Origin: Adiantum capillus-veneris
Taxonomy: Eukaryota; Streptophyta; Polypodiopsida; Polypodiales; Pteridaceae
NCBI GenBank assembly: GCA_014529385.2
Contig: CM043952.1
Span: 62,206,119 to 62,270,118 of the forward strand
Direction of reading: 5' to 3'
Length of the DNA: 64,000 bases
Shown here: positions 56,261 to 64,000 of the stretch, in pieces
How the letters are laid out: each line of letters starts with the position of its first letter
Position numbering within the stretch: the stretch's first letter is position 1
The notes under the pieces: generated by a model
Database searches by the model: none
Seen by the model: only the letters and a program-made list of their open reading frames with translations
Told to the model about the DNA's origin: nothing
Made by a program: the position numbers and the translations under genes

Positions 56261-56620
56261 TTGTTCAAGGAAGAAGATCTTGGAGCTATGGAGAAAGAGG
56301 GTGCAGATCTAGCAGGAGATATTGAAGATATGGAGAAAGAGGTTGTTGATCTAGCGCAAGATATTGGAGCTATGGAGAAAGAGGTTGTTAATCTAGAAGG
56401 AGATGCTGGAGCTATGAAGAAAGAGATTACAGATTTAAAAGGAAAGGTTATAGCTATGGAGAAAGGGGTTGCAGATCTAAAAGGAGATGTTATAGCTATG
56501 GAGAAAGAAATAGAAGGAGATTTTACACAACTAAAATTATGTGTTGTAGGCTACTTTGCAAAAAGGTGTCCTAGCATGAGAATAGGAGAAAGGAAAGAGA
56601 GACATATTAGGGTGTTTTAG
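56261..56620 (+). CDS. Hypothetical protein with six 14-residue coiled-coil repeats
   Basis: 119 residues from ATG 56261 to TAG 56618-56620. Residues about 8-91 are six imperfect 14-residue units of the form (G/I)AMEKEVxDLxGDV, encoded by a 42-bp minisatellite. Fourteen residues is two heptads, and hydrophobic positions recur every seven, so the product would be a coiled coil. The tail (VVGYFAKRCPSMRIGERKERH) is unrelated. There is no promoter or splice evidence. It may be an exon fragment of a repetitive coiled-coil gene or a fortuitous open minisatellite. Confidence 0.35.
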   Translation: MFKEEDLGAMEKEGADLAGDIEDMEKEVVDLAQDIGAMEKEVVNLEGDAGAMKKEITDLKGKVIAMEKGVADLKGDVIAMEKEIEGDFTQLKLCVVGYFAKRCPSMRIGERKERHIRVF

Positions 56621-57636
56621 AGAGAGAGAGAGAGAGAGGGAATAAAGATTGCAGATCTGCACTTTTTAGCAATTGAGGGGAGAGAAAGAGAGCTTGGGAA
56701 ACTTTTGGAGGGAGAGAAAGAACAAGAGAGAGAATACAAAGAGGAAATAAGAGAGAAACTTTTAATATTTAAAAATTGATAAAGTACTTTTGGGGGGGTT
56801 ACCATCTAGTAAAATTTGCATGTACTCTTTAAGAAAAGAGCAAAAGTATTTCTATATAGACATTCTACGCTATCTACTCCACTATTCTAGCCTTTGGTCA
56901 AAGCTTGATTAAGTTTTAAGTATTTCCTTAAAACTGTCAGTTAAAGAGGCCCTCCTATGCCCCATTCTCTTCCTAATGGTGTTGTCTGCCCTCTACAACC
57001 ATCGATAAGCAGGCTTCTTGATTGCATGGTAAGGTGGTGGCCCCCCACTACTTTCACACGTAGTGAAACTACAATTTCAAAAGAGTGAATCTTTTGCACC
57101 AATGTGTTCCTACCTTATAAATATGCTTATTTTTCACTCACCTAGCTACCAAGCATCCCCCCCCCCCTTGCTACCATCCCCAAAAATAGGTATCTAGTGT
57201 ACCACCTATTCATACATATACCCTACTCGGATATGTTATTTTTACGAGCTAAAACACCCAAGCTTAGAATGACGAGCTTCAAATAAATTATCTTGATGAG
57301 ATATTGTTTTAGCAATGCTACCTAGTAATTGTTCCATATAGCGTATTTGCTAAGCTAGGGAATATTTAGTTCTTTTTACAAGAACTATTTTTAACTCTAT
57401 TCCCTCAAGTTTTTTTTATGCTATAAGCATAAACTAATCCATGAACATTGGCAAGCACAAACCACTCCAATCATGGAACTGAAAGCTCGGATAGAATTTC
57501 GCTAATGCATGCACACTAGGTATTGTGGGCTCTAATGTTTAGCAAAGGCATATCTGCAAAAGCATCCAAATTCATGCATTTGTTAGCTTATGAAGCTTTT
57601 TAGACACAATAAATGCAGTCTCTCTATGGACTTTAT
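56621..57636. other. Intergenic DNA
   Basis: No gene supported. It contains short GA-rich runs and a C9 tract near 57157. Confidence 0.5.
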
Positions 57637-58500
57637 TGTGGGTCTAGTGTATGAGAACATGACTCGATATGGTAGATAGGTTGACTAAACTTTGTAAGTT
57701 TATTATTTCAACCCAATCGATCATCAAAAATCTAGAGTTCACCAAGTTGTTTTCACACAATGTGTAAAGGTTATATGGATTTCCCAACACTGTTGTGAGT
57801 GATCATGATTGGGATCCCCAATTTCACAGTCATTTCTGGGGGGGCTATGTTTAAACGGTTGGGAACACAACTCAATATCAGTATTGTGGGTCATCCAAAG
57901 ATGGAGGAGTAGACTAAACATGTTATTCAAGTGCTAGAGGATATGCTAAGAGTTTATGTTAGCAAAAAAATTCCAACTAGAATGATTATCTCTTTTTTTT
58001 TGGAGTTTGCTTATCATAGTACAAAGTCTATTACAACTAGGCTTAGTCCCTTCAAGCTTATGTGCAGTTTTTAACCTAGATCACCATCTACAGTGGGTTT
58101 GGCTATTGAGAAGATACAAAAATTTTGCTGATGAGACATGTCAAAAAGCCACTTTTATGGAAATTCAAGAAGAGGTATTATTATATGCTCCAAAACCTTT
58201 AGAAAGCCTGAAAATTGGTCATCCATCTAGCTATCTCTTAGGTGTTGTGATCCATTTCTAGTATTTTAGTGAGTTAAAGATCTAGTCTATGCACTCTCAT
58301 ATTCATCCGGTCATAGGGACAACATTGTCATCAATCAAAATGTTCTTGTTCATTTCATTGAACCTCCCACTCAATCGCATGACCCAGAACATATTCTTGA
58401 CTATCATGGTATAGCTCAAGGGAGAAAACATTAGTGTTCTTAAGGAGAAACATCCCACTTTTGTTTATGAGGACAAAAATGTTTTCCAAGGGGGAAATAA
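57637..58500 (+). pseudogene. Gypsy integrase relic
   Basis: Plus-strand reading in shifting frames gives MDFIVGLV (integrase core start), GHPKMEE and HVIQVLEDMLRVYV (the region that follows the catalytic glutamate), FEFAYHSTKSITTRLSPFKL and FADETCQKATFMEIQEE. Many stops occur. It ends with a charged GGNN run that joins the LTR start at 58501, so this is the 3' end of a decayed element. Confidence 0.75.
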
Positions 58501-58870
58501 TGTAAGGCCATGGGCACGGCCCAAGGGGAACATCGCATGCGGCTCAACCCTATATAGAGGGAAGAGGTAGGGTGGGAGGAGCAGGCTGTTCCCAAATTTA
58601 CTCCTGGCTTTTCACTAGAATTATAGAGGATTAACCCTAGTATTTCTCAACATCTTTTCATGCTTCACCATTCTAGTGTAGTTAGTATAGTTTTATCAAG
58701 ATTGCTAATTCTCTAGGCCAATTTTGTAAGCTGTGTAGTTTCTAACCATAAACTTCCAATTTTCATATATAGGGAGCATTTTACATGGGAGCTTAGAGGT
58801 CATAATGGGGAATCCAATTTTTCCATGTTTGTTGTTTTTAGTACTTCATCATCATGGCCAAGATCCTTCT
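58501..58870 (+). repeat. 3' LTR start of the decayed gypsy element
   Basis: It begins TGTAAGGCCATGG and has a CTATATAGAGGG TATA box at about 58549 and GGGAAGAGGTAGGG. The first 100 bp match 20943-21045. The far end is not resolved. Confidence 0.6.
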
Positions 58871-58934
58871 TAGTAAGATTTTTGTATGCTATTGGCATAC
58901 TCCATCGGTCATGATCTATTGAGTTGTTCTGTAA

Positions 58935-60720
58935 GCCCATACCACCGTCTAAAGCTTCTCATCCCAATTATGGGACTCCTTTTGTGCTATCTTGGTTAGA
59001 TTGGTCTTGGTAGTCTTATTACTACTTTTGTCTTGTCTACTACATCTGTAATAATACGTAGTGGACTTTCGATGCTTGATCGAGAAGATTTTCATGCTTG
59101 ACTTTGCTATGTTGTTGGGCAATGCTTTGGCCTCTACCCATTTACTAACATAGGATGTGTCCATCACAATATACTTGTTCTTCCTTGGGGTTACCTTCTT
59201 AAATGGACCCATGAAGACCCCACTTCATGAAAATCCCCAATGGCTGTATGGTGGTCAAAGGAACCATATCTGCTATCGTGGGCCTTCCCATTCTCTGGTA
59301 AATATCATAGGTTTTGCAGAAAGTCCTTGCATCATCCATTATACTTTACCACCATAACCCTACCTGTAAGATTTTCTTGTAAGTGATTTCAGTAGAAAGA
59401 TGTCACACTGAGCTCCCATTGTGAGCCTGTGTAATGACCTGCACCCCACCTTGCATAGGCACACATCTACTAAGTACCCCATCAATTCCGAGTCTGTATA
59501 ATGATCCACCTATGATAGTGAACTTCAGACTCTTAATGATTAGTGGCTTCTGAATGGATTGGGTCCAATCCTTTGGAAACCCTCCAAACTGTAAAATTAT
59601 AAACATCTTGCCACTTCTGATGTGGCTCGTTTGTTGTCATACTCTGGGATAACTTAGTATCCATTGGCTCGTCTCTTAGCGACGTTGTTGAGATTCCTTG
59701 TGTGCTTTTGGACAAGAAATCTACACCATAGTAAGTCTTTCCTAGCTTATGGAAGATCTTGAACTCAAATTCCAACAAGAATGTCATCCATCTGATTAAC
59801 CGGCCCCGAATCACTACCATGTTAATCAGAAAAAAGGAGTGCTTGAAGGTCAACATAAAAGTGGAATAGTTTTCCTAGTAGATAATGTATGAACTTTGTC
59901 ACATTGAATATCATAGTGCCTCTCGTTTGAGTTGTTGAGTATCCTTGTTTAGCTACACTGAACCTATGACTAGCAAAGTAGACTAGGTAATTTGTCTTCC
60001 CATCAGGTTGGGCCAATATTGCTCCCGTTGATGTACCACATGCATCCACGTGAACTTTGGATATTAGTTCCTATTCTAGCTGACGAAGGATTGGCTTCCT
60101 GTTGATCGTTTCCTTGAGGCACTAGAAACTAGCCTCACATTCCTGGGTCCATATGAACTTTGCTCCCTTCTAGGTCATTTCATATAATCAAAAGGCCTTG
60201 GTTGCAAACATATAAATGAATCTTCTATAAAAATTGATGTACCCTAGGAATGAGCTTAGTTCAAACACATTGCTCTACACACTAGACTTTGACATGCATT
60301 TTGTACACCAAGTCTCTACCCTACCTACTGACGGTCTGACTTTTGACATCTCATCAATTTGTTTTGACATTGCCTGAATTTTCTTTGTCCACACCCCTTT
60401 CTTGTTTTTCTTTGCCTAATCATCCGACTCACTCTTAGATGAGCTTGAATTGGAGCTAGACTCCGACCCCTCCGTTGACGACTCACTATCACTCGAGTCC
60501 CTTCTCCCTTTGTGGCCCTTCTCTTTCTTGGGTTGTTGCTCTAGCTTGAACACCCTTTACACCAGGTCCTTGAATTTCTTCACTGGTGGTAATACCTCAT
60601 GTTCCTTGAGCTTCTTAATTATGAACCCACTCAAATCAAGTTCGCGTGCAAAAATAGATATTTTCTAGTAAGATTTTATTTGTGGCAAAACTATTCAACT
60701 AGATATATGCTTTGACATTT
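58935..60720 (-). pseudogene. Second gypsy relic: gag tail joined to RT end, RNase H and integrase
   Basis: Minus strand. About 60290-60720 gives a serine/glutamate-rich stretch and a CTKC zinc-knuckle start (gag C-terminus). At about 60275 it jumps to RT thumb text (ELSSFLGYINFYRRFIYMFA), so protease and most of RT are deleted. 59822-60049 is RNase H (VDACGTSTGAILAQPDG, YFASHRFS). 59403-59856 continues into the RNase H-integrase spacer. 58949-59212 has the integrase core start (MGPFKKVTPRKNKYIVMDTSYVSKWVEAKALP). Stops and shifts are frequent. Its orientation is opposite to the 57637-58500 relic. Confidence 0.78.
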
Positions 60721-60839
60721 GATTGAAAAGACTTTTCAAAGACCTCTTGCTTTTGAGTGGAAAGGTTCTTCCTTGCCAAGTACTCTTAGTCCTTAATATT
60801 TGGAAGGGTTATTAAAGCACCTCCCCTTAAGGGCCTTCA

Positions 60840-60874
<35 letters not shown>
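60840..60874. repeat. Poly-G tract of 35 bases
   Basis: An uninterrupted G run after CCTTAAGGGCCTTCA. Strong G-quadruplex potential; its length is also a common assembly uncertainty. Confidence 0.93.
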
Positions 60875-60894
60875 CTCCTCCCAATTGAAAGGCA

Positions 60895-61245
60895 GGATAG
60901 CGATCGATCTGGATCGTTGATCGATTAAAATTTAAACTCGCGATCCCGAGTTTAGATTTTGAAAAACTAATCTCGAGAGGTCAACCTAATCTCGAGACGC
61001 CTTGCTTTCCCAACCAGGTTTTGAACCTTCGTCATCAGCTTGGAGGACACACGCCTTGACCTACATGCTCGCGTGCGCCTCGTTGGAATAGATGTGATTT
61101 CACATCTATTTGAAGGTAAACTCGGGATCTCGACATTAAAACTAAACTCGAGATCCCGAGTTTAGTTTTTGTGGACCCCACCATAAAAACTAAACTCGGG
61201 ATCCCGAGTTTAGTTAAACTTGGGATCCCGAGTTTAGTTTTTACC
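60895..61245. repeat. Cluster of palindromes built on AAACTCGGGATCCCGAGTTT
   Basis: At least four versions of the 20-bp palindrome (about 60938, 61145, 61188 and 61213), two of them perfect or nearly so with ACT/AGT extensions. A perfect hairpin AATAGATGTGA-TT-TCACATCTATT lies at about 61086-61109. The copies at 61145 and 61188 also pair with each other around the spacer GTGGACCCCACC, giving a hairpin with a stem of about 33 bp. GATCGATC-type palindromes precede them. Confidence 0.88.
61013..61070 (-). other. Possible tRNA-derived (SINE-like) promoter
   Basis: On the minus strand a GTAGGTCAAGGCG A-box-like block is followed about 35 bases later by GGTTCAAAACC, close to a Pol III B box. The context (GTCCTCCAAGCTGATGACG) is tRNA-like but no full cloverleaf can be drawn. 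It may be a SINE head or a chance resemblance. Confidence 0.3.
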
Positions 61246-61334
61246 CGTCGACGACCGAGATTTGCGAGCGCCTTTGATTTCGCACAAGAGCCATTGATCC
61301 CATACTTTGAGACCCGTGGCACTTAAAGGTGAGG

Positions 61335-61665
61335 GGAGGGAGGGGGGGAGGGGGGCAGGGGTGTCAGACCACGTGTGATGAAAACCTTTAATTTATGATC
61401 TTTCCTGCACTTCTGGTTTCGCCCATAGTTTTTGGTGCTTAATTTATATAAGCACCTTCCCCCCTTATGTGCCTTCAAGTGTGTCGCGGTGTGCCGGGGG
61501 GGGGGGGGGGGGGGGGGAAGAGAAATCAGACCGTCTGTGATGAAAAACCTTAATTTATGAAAAGGGGGGGGGGGCGGGGGGGGGGGGGGGGGGGGGGGAA
61601 GAGAAATCAGACCGTCTGTGATGAAAAACCTTAATTTATGAAAAACTGTAAAGAGCTCTATGCTA
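61335..61665. repeat. Triplicated module: poly-G tract plus about 45 bp
   Basis: Three copies of a G-rich tract followed by ATCAGACCGTCTGTGATG and CCTTAATTTATGA, at about 61335-61400 (diverged), 61496-61560 and 61564-61642. The last two are almost identical, with G tracts at 61496-61517 and 61564-61598 (one C at 61575). Apparent proline-rich open frames on the other strand are translations of the G runs. Confidence 0.9.
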
Positions 61666-62158
61666 AACATCCATAGTTTGTAAAACAAAAAAAACTGTTA
61701 AAAGATATAGAATCCAGTTGGTCCCAAAACTGTTAAAACATAGTTTGTCCCAAAGCTACACAATCCAGTTTGGAAAGGAAACCAAAAGCTTGCATCACTC
61801 TGGAAATTTCCTTGCACTTCAATACAAGCAACTCAGGAAAACATGAAAAATATTTGTCAAGCTCACCTTCAGTCTAGCATTTGTGGACTCCACATCCACT
61901 CCTCTCTTTAACAGAGATTACCTTGGGACAATTGCCTTGGGACAACCTAATAAATTCCACAGGTGTACAGGAATGGAGAAACACGGTATTCTTTCATGAA
62001 ATTCAATCCCATCCTTCTTTGAAAGCTTTGAGCTTTTGGCCCTTCCTCTACAAATTTCCAACTGTTACAAGGGTCTGTTAATGCCACACCTCAGAGCCTT
62101 GCAAGGTAAAGTAGTAGATTATTTCTCAAATAAATACGCCACCTTGCTAAGTACATCA
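61666..62158 (-). other. Probable 3' UTR/flank of the coiled-coil gene
   Basis: Downstream of the TGA at 62159-62161 on the minus strand. No other gene is visible. Confidence 0.4.
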
Positions 62159-62594
62159 TCAACAAAATCCCCTGTTTAAGAATCCCGCCAGTCTTTTGAA
62201 AAGCATCCGCGCTTGGTTCATCCCTAGAATAAGTTCTTTCTCTTTCATCCAGTCAACTGGCTTTCTACAGACACCTAGTGATACATTTTGGTACAATAGC
62301 TCTCCACCTTCAACAAGCTCTGCAATCTCTTTATCATGTGCCTCCTTAATATTGAAAGAGAACCCTGTCAAATACAAGGGAAGATTTCAGCACAAGCAGA
62401 GCAAAAAATTAAATAAAAACTTCCTTCTTGCACATATGTTGGAAACTTGCCAGTGGGACGATGGTGGAAATGGAGATGAGACTGGTCAGGACAACTTAGT
62501 TGGAGGCCCAGGACACATTCAAGCAACCTGCACACAAGCTTGGCACTCCCATTCGACATAGAGTCATTCCCTGCCTCTGTTTCAATATCATGAG

Positions 62595-62664
<70 letters not shown>

Positions 62665-62726
62665 AAAACCGTTGTAGTGTTTGTTCTTGGTCCCATGGGT
62701 CATATCTGACCTCCGTGGACGATAAT

Positions 62727-62776
<50 letters not shown>

Positions 62777-63258
62777 CTTACCTGTAGTGACATCCGTGCT
62801 GTTTCCACTTTGACTTCCTTGAATTGGCACTGGCTCTGCAGTTGCTTGTTTTTGCTTGTCTGCAATGTGTTCTAGCAGCGAAGTCTTGAGTCTTTTGTTT
62901 TCTTGCCTCAACTCTAGACCTTCATAGTAACATGAATGAATTGATTTGTGGGGAGCAATCCTTATAAGCACAATGCACAATCAATCACGATATATGAAGC
63001 TAACCTTTCGCCTGCTCTTGTAGGAGTTCATTTCTGCAGTCAACATTGGCTTTTTCTAGATGCTTAAATCTGCAAATAAAATGTGGTAATTCCAATAGTT
63101 TCTACTATCAAAGACTGTGATGAAAATTCTAGTCCTTTCAACATGAAGGAAGGCAAAGCCATTGCACCTTTCAAAAAGCTCTGAACTGCTGGCCACTTCA
63201 ATTTGTTGTTTCAATGATACATTTTCTCCCTTGTAAAATTCCAACAAAGCCTCCGTTG
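62159..63258 (-). CDS. 3' end of a spliced coiled-coil protein gene (four exons)
   Basis: Four exons on the minus strand: 63168-63258, 63005-63069, 62782-62919 and 62159-62364. Each has AG acceptors and GT donors, and the split codons match across all three introns (2+1, 1+2, 1+2). The product reads TEALLEFYKGENVSLKQQIE, then FKHLEKANVDCRNELLQEQA, ELRQENKRLKTSLLEHIADK, a polar linker (PVPIQGSQSGNSTDV), and a C-terminal domain FNIKEAHDKEIAELVEGGEL with VDWMKEKELILGMNQARMLF, ending at TGA 62159-62161. The first half is a coiled coil. I do not recognise the family. Upstream exons lie beyond 63259 or outside the window. Two introns hold microsatellites or retained AT-rich DNA, but the exons are clean, so this is probably a living host gene. 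Confidence 0.75.
62596..62665. repeat. (TC)n-(AC)n compound microsatellite in an intron
   Basis: A TC run to 62640 followed by AC to 62665, inside the last intron of the coiled-coil gene (between 62365 and 62781). Confidence 0.96.
62731..62774. repeat. (TC)n microsatellite just inside the intron donor
   Basis: 22 TC units ending three bases before CCCTTACC. On the sense (minus) strand it is a GA run starting a few bases after the GTAAGG donor at 62776-62781. Confidence 0.96.
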
Positions 63259-63430
63259 CTGCAAGAGAAACATAACATGACACTATGTTTCAGCACAACA
63301 CATGAAAGAAGACGGTTTGCATGCACAGAGACGAATGATAGAATACATCTGATATTGAGTACTGTCATAAAACAAAAAAGAAACCATTCGCAACAAACCG
63401 AGCTCCTGCAGGGTAATTACTACTCTGATA

Positions 63431-63672
63431 AGACAGAATACATTGACAGTAACATCTGTCACAAATACAAAATCAAGGTTATTAAATAAATTAGATGGAT
63501 GGTTCTCTCCGCCTATTTTCAAGAATAGAGGTTTCTTACAGGCTAAGACAGAATACAAGGTATGCATTGACAGTTTTAACAACCGTCAAAAATACAAAAT
63601 CAAGGTTGTTAAATAAATTAAATGGATGGTTCTCTCCACTTATTTTCAAGAATAGAGGTTTCTTACAGGCTA
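63431..63672. repeat. Tandem duplication of about 120 bp
   Basis: Two head-to-tail copies share GACAGAATACA, AAATACAAAATCAAGGTT, ATGGATGGTTCTCTCC and AATAGAGGTTTCTTACAGGC. They differ by a few substitutions and a short insertion near 63555. No coding sequence is supported here. It presumably lies in an upstream intron of the coiled-coil gene. Confidence 0.92.
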
Positions 63673-64000
63673 TCTTGCTTTAGTTAAAATAATCATGGTA
63701 GAAAGCTCTACAATCTCTGCAAATGAGCAACAGTACACAAGGGAAGCACACATGCAAACAGACCCCAACAAAGCCACAAAGCCCAGAGGAAAATGTGATT
63801 GCTTCCCAAAGGAACAGTAAAAGATGCATTGCTACAATCAGTGGAGTGGACACAAAAAATGCCAACAAGGTTTGCCTGGGTGAGGCACTTGGTAGGCCCT
63901 GATATAATGAGAATAGACCCTTGGCTGATATGAATTGATGTACTTAAGTAGGGGATCTCAGAGCAGCCAGGAAGCACATTCATATCTACACAAGAAAGGC
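63673..64000. other. Unassigned, probably intronic
   Basis: No exon with good splice signals was found. A 91-residue open frame on the minus strand has no recognisable features. Confidence 0.35.

Noticed and set aside
61013-61070. Full tRNA gene
   Set aside because: Only A- and B-box-like blocks are present; no acceptor or anticodon stems can be formed.
61323-61688. Proline-rich open frame on the minus strand
   Set aside because: It consists of poly-G tracts read on the other strand and spans repeat copies.

Overview
The window looks like nuclear DNA from a land plant with a large, repeat-choked genome. The evidence is Ty1/copia elements primed by initiator tRNA-Met, an Athila/Tat-type Ty3/gypsy element with the tRNA-Asp-type primer site, a chromovirus with a chromodomain, long (TG)n/(GA)n/(CT)n tracts and spliced GT-AG exons. 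A fern or other non-flowering plant would fit, but the sequence alone cannot settle this. There are no bacterial features, CRISPR arrays or convincing full tRNA/rRNA genes.

Layout. 1-2431: 5' half of a minus-strand copia element (gag-protease, leader, primer site, LTR). 2432-5415: intergenic DNA with two long dinucleotide arrays. 5416-13590: a nest. A minus-strand chromovirus is interrupted inside its chromodomain by a complete plus-strand copia element (5437-11102), and its integrase abuts the 3' half of another minus-strand copia. 14277-20099: a plus-strand gypsy element with both LTRs but an eroded interior that has lost RNase H. 20100-38056: mostly intergenic DNA holding relics (LTR fragments, a copia leader/gag scrap, an exon-like block, a decayed multi-exon gene with a zinc-finger-like end), a minisatellite and a long inverted repeat.

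38057-55906 is the centrepiece. A solo copia LTR with its own TTGCA target duplication was invaded by a 17-kb gypsy element (38230-55305) flanked by CACTT. That element, read on the minus strand, encodes gag with a long unfamiliar N-terminal region, protease, RT, RNase H and an integrase with a tandemly duplicated zinc-binding domain. Downstream of integrase come a second retropepsin-like ORF with KQIWI repeats and then another accessory ORF. Both untranslated regions carry arrays built on a roughly 140-bp unit and studded with nine copies of a near-perfect 20-24 bp palindrome centred on ACGCGT.

55907-61700: a 42-bp coding minisatellite, two decayed gypsy pol relics in opposite orientations, and a zone of poly-G tracts and palindromes. 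62159-63258: four minus-strand exons with consistent splice phases, the 3' end of a coiled-coil host gene and the best candidate for an ordinary gene here. All retroelement coding regions carry stops, frameshifts or lost catalytic residues, so none appears autonomous as sequenced. The giant element is the least damaged.
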